A stretch of 16,662 nt of DNA from Clostridia bacterium (GTDB lineage Bacteria; Bacillota; Clostridia; Christensenellales; CAG-917). Below, one piece after another: positions 1-6,689 of the stretch. The stretch lies in NCBI GenBank assembly GCA_017500745.1, contig JAFVYE010000129.1:1-16662 (forward strand), given 5' to 3'. The translations under genes and the position numbers were made by a program. The stretch's first letter is position 1; each line of letters begins with the position of its first letter. The notes beneath the pieces were generated by a model that worked only from the letters and a program-made list of their open reading frames with translations, did no database searches and had not been told where the DNA came from.

Positions 1-684
1 CCCCATTTTTAGCGGGTCTGCAACCTCCGTTGGCTCTGCACCGAAGCTCATGCACGCAACCTTTATGCCAAACTTGTCACAATTGTCAAAGAGCCATTGC
101 ATGCCGTCTAATATGCGAAACGTACTACTTTCTCCGCTGGCCCCTATGGTTTTTATGCCAACAACGTCTGCTTCGGGGGCAACTCCAACACAAACTTTTC
201 CACCACAAACACCATTGCCTATGGCAACTCCTGTGACAAACGTGCCGTGGCCGTTGTCATCGTAGGGGTTCTGTTCCCCTCCAACGAAGTCAACAAAATG
301 GCGAATTCTGTTGCGTGGCACGCAAAGATCTGTATGGACATCCACTCCCGTGTCAATAACCGCCAAGGCAACTCCCGCTCCTGTCAAGTCGCTTTTGGCA
401 AGAATAGGAACGCAATCACCGTTTCTGACGTCATGGTTGTATAGAGCCAGCGCAGACACTCTCATCACTGCGGACACACATTCAACTCCGTGATGCCTTG
501 ACAATGCTTTGACAGACGACATGTCACATTCAACTCCTATGGAGTTGATGAATGGATAATATCTTACAATTTTTACATCTCTTTTTATGCGATTGATTTC
601 ACCATAAGATCGCACCCTAACAACAGCTTGGGTTTTGTCCTGCACAGACAATATGCTTGTGATGTTTTGGTCTATCTTTGCCAC
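1..684 (-). CDS. Subtilisin-like serine protease (peptidase S8), 5' part, cut by the window edge
   Basis: The 228 visible codons encode the N-terminal part of an S8 serine endopeptidase. The catalytic Asp lies in AVIDTGVD (Asp111) and the catalytic His in DDNGHGTFVTG (His146). A later VACMSFG segment (about 209-215) matches the strand of the S8 substrate-binding cleft. The oxyanion Asn and nucleophile Ser would lie beyond the left edge, so catalytic completeness cannot be judged. Residues about 20-78 (AVVRVRSYGEI through HHGVECVSAV) resemble an inhibitor-I9-like pro-region. No signal peptide or membrane segment precedes it, so the protein may stay in the cytosol as AprX-type subtilisins do; this is inference. 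The start is GTG at 684, because an in-frame TGA lies three codons upstream. The ribosome site is weak. The small gene upstream stops one base before this start, so translational coupling is likely. Confidence 0.9.
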   Translation of the reverse strand, partial: MAKIDQNITSILSVQDKTQAVVRVRSYGEINRIKRDVKIVRYYPFINSIGVECDMSSVKALSRHHGVECVSAVMRVSALALYNHDVRNGDCVPILAKSDLTGAGVALAVIDTGVDVHTDLCVPRNRIRHFVDFVGGEQNPYDDNGHGTFVTGVAIGNGVCGGKVCVGVAPEADVVGIKTIGASGESSTFRILDGMQWLFDNCDKFGIKVACMSFGAEPTEVADPLKMG

Positions 685-685
685 G

Positions 686-988
686 TCATTTCACCATATC
701 AATGAGAGCACGCAGTTTTTGAAGCTGATCCTCAGTCATAAACATGCTTGCCGTCTGGTATATTCTTTCAAGGTCCCCACCGTTTAAGGTTCCATCTGCC
801 CTCATCTTGCCGGCTGTCCTCATCAGTTCCCCCATACGCTCTGTTTCACTCAATTTGTTGAGCCGTGCAATTTGCCCCATCATATCCATATTGTTTGATG
901 ATGGTTTGGATTGCTCTTGGGGGTGCTTTTGGTTGCTTTTAGTTGTGTTGTTGGTGTTTTGTGACAGACCTCTTTCCCAAAAATTCAT
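686..988 (-). CDS. Small unknown protein, 100 aa, upstream of the S8 protease
   Basis: I do not recognise this protein. The first 35 or so residues are rich in Asn, Gln, Ser and Lys and look disordered. Residues about 36-100 are probably helical, with segments such as MGQIARLNKLSETERMGELM and a C-terminal helix DQLQKLRALIDMVK. There is no signal peptide, membrane segment or cysteine motif. ATG at 988 is chosen because GGAGG lies four bases upstream. An earlier in-frame ATG at 1021 has no such site and lies where the divergent gene's promoter is expected. The stop is one base before the GTG of the S8 protease, so the two are probably co-expressed. A partner, regulator or substrate role for the protease is only suggested by the arrangement. 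Confidence 0.7.
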   Translation of the reverse strand: MNFWERGLSQNTNNTTKSNQKHPQEQSKPSSNNMDMMGQIARLNKLSETERMGELMRTAGKMRADGTLNGGDLERIYQTASMFMTEDQLQKLRALIDMVK

Positions 989-997
989 AAAACCTCC

Positions 998-1026
998 GTC
1001 ACAATCATAGTATGCCCACATATACT
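998..1026 (+). promoter_or_regulatory. Possible sigma-A-type promoter for the 113-aa small protein
   Basis: GTCACA (998-1003, 4 of 6 to TTGACA) and TATACT (1021-1026, 5 of 6 to TATAAT) are separated by exactly 17 bases. They sit just upstream of the plus-strand start at 1043. The leader would be only about ten bases long, just enough for the AGGTG ribosome site. The 54-base divergent gap must also carry any promoter for the minus-strand small gene, where I see no equally good match. Confidence 0.35.
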
Positions 1027-1042
1027 ATTGGTGCAGGTGAAT

Positions 1043-1384
1043 ATGAATTTTGACGACAAATTTATGGGTATGCTCAGCATGCTCGGCATGCTTAATGGCA
1101 ACGGAAAACAAAACAACGGTGGACTTGCTTCAATAATTGGGTTGCTGTCCTCAATGAATGGCAACGCTGGTGTTGACATAATGAAAATACTGCCATTGCT
1201 GACGGCTATGAAAGGAGAAAACCCTTTGGGGAACACCCCTGTAAACACAAAACCGCAAGATGCAGACGTGCCTGTGGAACAACCCGCTCCCAAAGGGTAC
1301 AAGGATAAATATGACGCAATCGGCTTTGCAGGCAACGAGGTGATTTACACTCTCGGCAAGCTGTGGAAGGTGCGAGAAATATAA
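1043..1384 (+). CDS. Small Gly/Asn/Met-rich unknown protein, 113 aa
   Basis: I do not recognise this protein. Its N-terminal half has three spaced, similar hydrophobic segments followed by small polar residues: MLGMLNGN (13-20), LLSSMNGN (34-41) and LLTAMKGE (52-59). This suggests an internally repeated helix-turn unit of about 18-21 residues. Residues 60-90 are Pro/Gln/Asp-rich and likely flexible. The C-terminus (KYDAIGFAGNEVIYTLGKLWKVREI region) looks folded. No signal peptide is evident. The ATG at 1043 has AGGTG three bases upstream (1036-1040). An in-frame TTG at 1028 is less likely. The gene is divergent from the small-gene/S8-protease pair and convergent with the glyA operon, and is closed by the hairpin at 1394-1424. 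It is the only plus-strand gene I support here. Confidence 0.65.
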   Translation: MNFDDKFMGMLSMLGMLNGNGKQNNGGLASIIGLLSSMNGNAGVDIMKILPLLTAMKGENPLGNTPVNTKPQDADVPVEQPAPKGYKDKYDAIGFAGNEVIYTLGKLWKVREI

Positions 1385-1393
1385 TTTGACACT

Positions 1394-1424
1394 AAAAAAA
1401 GGAACACAGATGTGTTCCTTTCTT
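1394..1424. terminator. Bidirectional intrinsic terminator between the 113-aa gene and glyA
   Basis: A perfect inverted repeat, AAAGGAACACA (1398-1408) and TGTGTTCCTTT (1411-1421), gives a stem of about ten pairs with a tetraloop. It is flanked by a run of A on the left (1394-1400), which reads as a T-run on the minus strand, and by T-rich sequence on the right. It lies 14 bases after the plus-strand stop and 20 bases beyond the end of glyA, so it can end both convergent units. Confidence 0.85.
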
Positions 1425-1440
1425 GTTTGATTTGATTTGA

Positions 1441-2703
1441 TTAATATTTGACGTCCTTTTGATAGATAGGATATTTGTCGCAGAGAGCGATAACTCTTGC
1501 TTTGACGTCCTCAATGACTTCCTCGCCTTTGAAAATGACGTCTGCAATGCAGTCTGCAACCACAATCATATCTTCCTCTTTCATGCCACGTGTTGTGATG
1601 GCGGGAGTGCCAACTCTGAGACCGCTGGTGACAAAGGGCTTTTCGGGATCGCCGGGGATTGAGTTTTTGTTGGCGGTGATGTGTGCTTCGTCAAGCATCT
1701 TTTCAAGGGCTTTGCCGGTGACGCCTGTGCCAACAAGGTTGAGGAGCATGAGATGGTTGTCTGTGCCTCCTGTGACAAGATTTACACCTCTTTCCATAAG
1801 TCTATTTGCAAGGGCTTTTGCATTGGCAAGCACTTGTGCTTGATATGCCTTAAATTCGGGGGACAATGCCTCCTTGAAAGCAACTGCCTTTGCTGCAATG
1901 ATGTGCATGAGAGGACCACCTTGTGAGCCGGGGAAAATGGCTTTGTCAATGGCTTTTGCAAGGTTTTCATCATTGGTCATAATCATACCGCCACGAGGTC
2001 CACGCAAAGTCTTGTGTGTGGTGGTTGTGACAAAATCTGCATAAGGCACGGGACTGGGATGAAGCCCCGTGGCAACAAGACCTGCGATGTGAGCAATGTC
2101 CACCATAAGATAGGCGCCAACTTCGTCTGCAATTTCTCTGAACTTGGCAAAGTCAATGACTCTGGGATAGGCGCTTGCCCCTGCAACAATCATCTTGGGC
2201 TTGCATTCAAGGGCGATACGTCTGACCTCGTCGTAGTCAATGAGGCCTGTGACAGGATCAACACCATAGCTTACGGAGTTGAAAAATTTGCCATTGCCAC
2301 TGAGATTGACTTTTGAGCCGTGTGTGAGGTGACCGCCTGCGTCAAGACCCATGCCAAGAATTGTGTCGCCACCTTGCAAAACTGCATATTAAACGCCAAA
2401 GTTTGCATTGCAACCACAATGTGGTTGAACGTTGGCATATTTGACGCCAAAGAGTTGTTTTGCACGTTCTATGGCAAGATTTTCTGCCACGTCAACACAT
2501 TGACATCCACCATAATAACGCTTGCCGGGATAACCCTCTGCGTATTTGTTTGTGTGGAAACTGCCTGCTGCAGCAAGGACTGCGGGCGAAACAATGTTTT
2601 CACTTGCAATAAGCTCAAGATTGTGTTGCTGTCTGTTGAGTTCATCAACAAGTGAGCCGTAAAGCTCGGGGTCAGCCGTTTTAATTATAGAAAGGTCAAC
2701 CAT
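1441..2703 (-). pseudogene. glyA: Serine hydroxymethyltransferase (GlyA) interrupted by an in-frame TAA
   Basis: GlyA is a PLP enzyme that interconverts serine plus tetrahydrofolate with glycine plus 5,10-methylene-tetrahydrofolate. The 420-codon frame matches the family length and covers the whole protein: LIASEN (32-37), NKYAEGYPGKRYYGG, VQPH, GGHLTHGS, DIAHIAG, and the PLP lysine in TTTHKTLRGPRGG (Lys231). Codon 105 is TAA (2389-2391), in frame, where homologues usually have Tyr (AN..VY.ALL). No frame change is needed, and both sides remain conserved. One base change from TAT or TAC explains it. The sequence just before the stop reads PHCGCNAN rather than the usual PHSGSQAN. A TTG at 2379 could restart translation but has no ribosome site and would lose the N-terminal domain. 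The start has GGAGGTGA seven bases upstream. This is the last gene of the operon, 28 bases after trxA. Recent inactivation and a sequence error are both possible. Confidence 0.88.
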
Positions 2704-2731
2704 GTTGTCACCTCCATTTTTTAATCAAAGA

Positions 2732-3058
2732 TTAAAGCACTGCATTGATTGCGTCTGCAAGTTGTGCCTTTTGTCTGAAACCAATGTGTTTGTCAACAAC
2801 TTCGCCATTTTTGAAGATGAACACGGAAGGAATTGACACAATGCCAAAGCGTCTTGCAAGGTCCTCGTTTTCATCAACGTCAACCTTGCCAACTACTGCT
2901 TTGCCCTCAAAGTCTTCTGCAAGCTCTTCAATGACAGGAGCAAGCATTCTGCAAGGACCGCACCAAGTTGCCCAAAAGTCAACTACGACTACGGGGTTTG
3001 ATTCCAAAACTGAATAAAAATTTTCTGCTGTGAGTGTGATATATTTTGCGTTGTTCAT
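2732..3058 (-). CDS. trxA: Thioredoxin
   Basis: A cytosolic dithiol-disulfide oxidoreductase of 108 aa, the usual thioredoxin length. The active site WCGPC spans residues 32-36 (Cys33, Cys36), after the typical VVVDFWATW strand. The buried Asp is Asp27, and the cis-proline is Pro77 in SIPSVFIFKNGE. The Gly near the end (KHIGFRQ) also fits. The start has AAGGAG nine bases upstream. The gene lies 26 bases after an RseC-family membrane protein with a cysteine cluster and 28 bases before glyA. Thioredoxin may exchange electrons with that neighbour, but only position suggests it. Confidence 0.97.
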   Translation of the reverse strand: MNNAKYITLTAENFYSVLESNPVVVVDFWATWCGPCRMLAPVIEELAEDFEGKAVVGKVDVDENEDLARRFGIVSIPSVFIFKNGEVVDKHIGFRQKAQLADAINAVL

Positions 3059-3084
3059 ATTTTCTCCTTGAGCAAACTGCTCTA

Positions 3085-3510
3085 TTAATTTTCTTTTATT
3101 TCTGCTTCGCCCGTGGTGATTTCTTTCATCTGCGGGCTAAAGCCTTTACGTTTTCTTATTACAAATCGGTCAAGCAAAAATGCGATGGCAAATCCCACCA
3201 CAAGTCCGCCAACCGCCATAATTATTTGGGCAAGTTCGGAGATGAGCGTGCCTATGCCAATGCCTGCGCCCACCAACACCAAAGGAAGCACGTACACAAT
3301 GGTGGCTGCAGTCAAAACAAACTTTTCGCCCATTTCAACGGTGACAAAGTCACCGACGTTGGCGCCCAACGTGTTTTCAACCACAATTTCCACCTTCATG
3401 CCGTCCTTTGTGACTGCGCACATATGGCAAGAATCACAGGCGCTTCGGCGATCAAAACTGACCGTTGCACGCTTGCCCTTGACTTTGGTCACAACACCAC
3501 GCTCTACCAT
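3085..3510 (-). CDS. RseC/MucC-family membrane protein (SoxR-reducing-system type)
   Basis: A 141-aa protein with the layout of the RseC_MucC family. An N-terminal soluble domain begins VERGVVTKVKGKRATV and carries a cysteine cluster, ACDSCHMC (Cys25, Cys28, Cys31). Two membrane helices follow at about 64-87 and 93-115, then a basic and polar C-terminal tail. Relatives work with Rnf/Rsx electron-transfer complexes in reducing SoxR, or bind RseB/RseA in Gram-negatives. In Bacillota the family's role is poorly known. No rnf gene is present in this window. The ATG overlaps the end of hisS (ATGGTAG), so coupling is likely. Next to trxA, a thiol or electron-transfer role at the membrane is plausible but inferred. 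Confidence 0.82.
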   Translation of the reverse strand: MVERGVVTKVKGKRATVSFDRRSACDSCHMCAVTKDGMKVEIVVENTLGANVGDFVTVEMGEKFVLTAATIVYVLPLVLVGAGIGIGTLISELAQIIMAVGGLVVGFAIAFLLDRFVIRKRKGFSPQMKEITTGEAEIKEN

Positions 3511-4754
3511 ACTTGTCCTTGTTTGAGGTCGTCAATGCTGACTTGCTTTGACTGGCCTTCAACCATATTTTTGACTGTTGCAACTTGATTGTCAAGTTCA
3601 TCATCGCCAAGAATTGCAACGTAATGAGCACCAATCTTGTCTGCATATTTCATTTGTGCTTTAAGACTGCGTCCCATAAGGTCGGTTTCGGCACTAAGTC
3701 CACTTGCTCTGAGTGCTTGACAAATTGATTGGCTCACTGCTTGTGCTCTGTCGCCAAGAGGTGCAACGTAAACGTCAATGCCCTTTTCAACTGCCTTCAT
3801 ATTGCCTGTGTTTTCAAGGACAAGAAGAAGTCTTTCAAGGCCAAGACCAAAGCCAACTGCAGGTGTGGGCTTGCCACCGACCTCTTCAATGAGGTGATTG
3901 TATCTTCCGCCGCCACACACGGTGCCTTGTGCGCCAATGTCTGTTGAAATAAACTCAAAGACTGTGCGTGTGTAGTAATCAAGACCACGAACAATGCCGG
4001 GATTGACTGTGAAAGGAATATCAAGTGCAGTAAGGCCCTTTTGCACTTCCTCAAAGTGTGCTTTGCAGTCGTCGCAAAGATAATCTATGATGCGAGGGGC
4101 TTGTGCTGTGATGACCTTGCATCTCTCCTCCTTGCAGTCAAGGATGCGGAGAGGATTTTTGTCAAAGCGTGACTTGCAAGTGGCACACATATTTTCAAGA
4201 TTGGCACCGATATACTCTTTCAAGGCCTTGTTGAACTCTGCTCTGCAGGTTTTGCAACCAATGCTATTGATGTTGAGAGCGATGTCCTTGAGTCCTGCAT
4301 TTTTCAAAAAAGTGTATGCAAGTGAAATGACTTCTACGTCTGCCTTTGGAAGTTCACTTCCAAACATCTCCGTACCAAACTGGTGGTGTTCACGAAGTCG
4401 GCCGTTTTGGGGCTTTTCATAGCGGAATACGGATGCTATGTAATAGGTCTTCAAAGGAAGCCCGTTTTGAGCAAGTCCGTTTTCTATGAATGAGCGAGCA
4501 GCACCCGCCGTGCCTTCAGGACGGAGTGTGATGCTTCTGCCACCCTTGTCCTCAAAGGTGTACATCTCCTTGTTGACGATATCAGTGGTTTCGCCAACGC
4601 CACGAAGAAAAAGTTCGGTGTGTTCAAAGACAGGGGTGCGAATCTCCTTAAATCCAAAGGAGTGTGCTGTCTTTCTTGCTGTTTCTTCTACGTAGTGCCA
4701 TTTGTATGCCTCGCTGGGAAGCATGTCTTTTGTGCCTTTTGGTATGTTTATCAT
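3504..4754 (-). CDS. hisS: Histidine--tRNA ligase
   Basis: A class II aminoacyl-tRNA synthetase that charges tRNA-His, 416 aa and full length. Visible family signatures are the N-terminal PKGTKDMLP, TLRPEGTA (77-84), motif 2 around FRYE (110-113, Arg111) with LREHHQFGTE, the histidine-specific RGLDYYTRTVFE (256-267), and motif 3 GFGLGLERL (301-309). The C-terminal anticodon-binding domain begins near 325 (DVYVAPLGD). The insertion domain carries four cysteine pairs (167/170, 190/193, 207/212, 227/230) that look able to bind zinc, a pattern I associate with clostridial HisRS. The start has AAGGTGG upstream and lies 8 bases after hslU. The 3' end overlaps the RseC-family gene. No T-box leader is seen, as expected inside an operon. 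Confidence 0.98.
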   Translation of the reverse strand: MINIPKGTKDMLPSEAYKWHYVEETARKTAHSFGFKEIRTPVFEHTELFLRGVGETTDIVNKEMYTFEDKGGRSITLRPEGTAGAARSFIENGLAQNGLPLKTYYIASVFRYEKPQNGRLREHHQFGTEMFGSELPKADVEVISLAYTFLKNAGLKDIALNINSIGCKTCRAEFNKALKEYIGANLENMCATCKSRFDKNPLRILDCKEERCKVITAQAPRIIDYLCDDCKAHFEEVQKGLTALDIPFTVNPGIVRGLDYYTRTVFEFISTDIGAQGTVCGGGRYNHLIEEVGGKPTPAVGFGLGLERLLLVLENTGNMKAVEKGIDVYVAPLGDRAQAVSQSICQALRASGLSAETDLMGRSLKAQMKYADKIGAHYVAILGDDELDNQVATVKNMVEGQSKQVSIDDLKQGQVW

Positions 4755-4762
4755 ATCCCACC

Positions 4763-6088
4763 TTACAAAATGAATCGTTTGAGATTTGTGTCACGGAGCG
4801 CACTGCCAATGTGTTTGTCCACAAAGGCCTTGTCTACGTTGATTTGCTTTGTTTCGTTGTCATCTGCCTCGTAGAGCACGTCTTTGAGAAGATGCTCCAT
4901 CACTGCGTGCAAACGTCTTGCACCAAGGTTTTCGTGATGTTCATTTTCAATGAAAGCCACCTTTGCAATCTCCTCAATGGCTTCATCTGTGAAGTTGAGT
5001 TCAACTCCGTCAACGCCAAGGAGGGCCTTGTATTGCTTCATAACTGCGTTGTCGGGCTCTGTGAGGATGCGCACAAAGTCTGCCTCGGTCAAGTTGTTGA
5101 GTTCAACTCTAATGGGGAATCTGCCTTGAAGTTCGGGGATGAGGTCTTCCATGCGTGCCATATGGAAAGCGCCTGCTGCCACAAACAGAATGAAATCTGT
5201 GCGGATTGAGCCGTGCTTTGTTTGAACTGTGCAACCCTCAACAATGGGAAGGATGTCTCTTTGCACCCCCTCTCTTGACACGTCGTGGCCTTGTTCACGG
5301 CCACTGCGGGCTGCAACTTTGTCAATTTCGTCAAGAAACACAACGCCATCTTGTTCTGCTCTTTGAAGGGCCTCTGTGACGATTGCGTCTTGATCCACCA
5401 TCTTTTCGGACTCTTGGTTGATCATAAAGTCCATTGCTTGCTTGACTGTCAAGGTGCGCACCTTCTTTTGTCCGCCACCACCAAAGATGTTGCCAAGGAC
5501 GTTGCCCATGTCAATCTCGCCACCATGGGCATTTTGATTGAGTTGGATGGGCTTGGGTGTGGCTTTGACTTCCATCTTGATTGTGATGCCGTCAAGGTGA
5601 CCTGCTCTGATGTCCTTCAAAAGCTCTTCACGGAGTTCTGCATCAGACTTGTCCCCTGTTTCTGCCTTTTTGCGAAGGGGCAAAATGATTTCAACAAGGT
5701 TCTTTTCTGCAATTTCGGTTGCTCTGGGGAGCACTTCCTTGAACTTTTCATCCTTGACCATGCGGATTGACACTTCAACAAGGTCACGGATGATGCTTTC
5801 TACGTCACGTCCAACGTAGCCGACCTCTGTAAACTTGGTGGCTTCAACCTTGACAAAAGGTGCTTTGACAATCTTTGCAAGACGGCGTGCTATTTCGGTT
5901 TTGCCAACGCCGGTGGGGCCTTTCATCAAAATGTTTTTGGGAGTGATTTCCTCTCTCATCTCGGGAGATAGTTTGCTACGGCGATAACGATTGCGAAGTG
6001 CAATTGCCACGGCAATCTTTGCATCGTTTTGACCGATGATATATCTGTCAAGTTCTGCTACTATTTGTTTTGGGGTTAAGGTGTCCAT
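4763..6088 (-). CDS. hslU: HslU (ClpY) ATPase subunit of the HslUV protease
   Basis: An AAA+ unfoldase that forms a hexamer and feeds substrates to the HslV peptidase; 441 aa, close to E. coli HslU. Walker A is GPTGVGKT (57-64), the pore loop is GYVG (90-93), and Walker B is VVFLDEID (249-256). It is followed by GHDVSREGVQRDILPIVEG, the sensor-1 region LFVAAGAF (301-308), the arginine finger in LQGRFPIRVEL (Arg323) and sensor 2 NLGARRL. The I-domain spans about 108-240 and contains a Gly-rich IFGGGGQKK turn. The C-terminus ends RFIL, matching the tail that docks into HslV. AGGAG lies six bases before ATG 6088. It follows hslV as in most Bacillota. Confidence 0.98.
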   Translation of the reverse strand: MDTLTPKQIVAELDRYIIGQNDAKIAVAIALRNRYRRSKLSPEMREEITPKNILMKGPTGVGKTEIARRLAKIVKAPFVKVEATKFTEVGYVGRDVESIIRDLVEVSIRMVKDEKFKEVLPRATEIAEKNLVEIILPLRKKAETGDKSDAELREELLKDIRAGHLDGITIKMEVKATPKPIQLNQNAHGGEIDMGNVLGNIFGGGGQKKVRTLTVKQAMDFMINQESEKMVDQDAIVTEALQRAEQDGVVFLDEIDKVAARSGREQGHDVSREGVQRDILPIVEGCTVQTKHGSIRTDFILFVAAGAFHMARMEDLIPELQGRFPIRVELNNLTEADFVRILTEPDNAVMKQYKALLGVDGVELNFTDEAIEEIAKVAFIENEHHENLGARRLHAVMEHLLKDVLYEADDNETKQINVDKAFVDKHIGSALRDTNLKRFIL

Positions 6089-6104
6089 TTGGTCTCCTAT
6101 ATAT

Positions 6105-6125
6105 GTGGAAATCAGAGATTTCCAG
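6105..6125 (-). other. Intercistronic hairpin between hslV and hslU
   Basis: A perfect inverted repeat, TGGAAATC (6106-6113) and GATTTCCA (6117-6124), has a three-base loop. It lies in the 52-base gap between the hslV stop and the hslU start, just before the ribosome site. There is no following T-run on the minus strand, so it is not an obvious terminator. It could protect or process the transcript, or tune HslU output. Only the inverted repeat is directly seen. Confidence 0.45.
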
Positions 6126-6140
6126 CTGTTTTCAAATTGA

Positions 6141-6674
6141 TTACACTGTTTCTACAGTGATGTGGTCGTTGGTGAACACGCAGAGTTCGCTGGCAATCTT
6201 GAGTGATTTGTAGGCGATTTCCTCTGCTGAAAGGTCGGTTGATCCTGCAAGGGCACGTGCTGCTGCAAGGGCGTAGTTTCCACCGCTTCCAATTGCACAG
6301 ATGCCACTTTCGGGCTCAATGACTTCGCCGCTGCCTGACACTATGAAGAGCGAGGTGTGGTCGGCAACGATGAGAAGAGCTTCAAGCTTTCTGTACATCT
6401 TGTCACTACGCCAAAGCTCTGCAAGTTCAACGGCTGAACGCATGAGGTTTCCGCTGTACTTTTGGAGCATCTCCTCAAACTTTTCGCTGAGTGCAAAAGC
6501 GTCTGAAACTGATCCTGCAAAGCCAATGATAACCTTTCCGTTGTAGATACGTTTGACCTTGACGGCGTTGCCTTTCATGATGACGCTTTCGCCCATGGTC
6601 ACTTGGCCGTCACCTGCAACTGCTGTGACGTCACCACGTTTTACTGCGCAAATTGTTGTTCCTCTAAATTCCAT
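6141..6674 (-). CDS. hslV: HslV (ClpQ) peptidase subunit of the HslUV protease
   Basis: A proteasome-beta-like threonine peptidase of 177 aa, the usual length. The N-terminus reads MEFRGTTICAVKRG. Removal of a five-residue propeptide would expose Thr6 as nucleophile, as in other HslV proteins that begin with TT after a Gly or Ala. AVAGDGQVTMG (18-28) and the Gly-rich IGSGGNYALAAARAL segment are family signatures. It assembles as two stacked hexamers capped by HslU. GAGAGGA precedes the ATG, and the gene begins 15 bases after trmFO. The recombinase gene (xerC/codV) that sits between trmFO and hslV in Bacillus subtilis is absent. Confidence 0.98.
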   Translation of the reverse strand: MEFRGTTICAVKRGDVTAVAGDGQVTMGESVIMKGNAVKVKRIYNGKVIIGFAGSVSDAFALSEKFEEMLQKYSGNLMRSAVELAELWRSDKMYRKLEALLIVADHTSLFIVSGSGEVIEPESGICAIGSGGNYALAAARALAGSTDLSAEEIAYKSLKIASELCVFTNDHITVETV

Positions 6675-6689
6675 AATTCCTCTCTAATG

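Noticed and set aside
985..1335. A 116-codon minus-strand frame opposite the 113-aa gene
   Set aside because: It lacks a good ribosome site, its end overlaps the start of the neighbouring small gene, and the plus-strand frame has both a promoter-like sequence and AGGTG.
2389..2391. Reassigned TAA codon (read as Tyr) in glyA
   Set aside because: TAA ends many genes in this window, including glyA itself, trxA, hslV, hslU, topA, dprA and the RseC-family gene, and none of the other intact genes contains an internal TAA.
2379..2400. Frameshift in glyA
   Set aside because: The halves on each side of the stop are in the same frame; only one codon is wrong.
3046..3588. A 180-codon plus-strand frame over the RseC-family gene
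   Set aside because: It is an antisense shadow rich in His, Cys and Phe with no family resemblance, opposite well identified genes.
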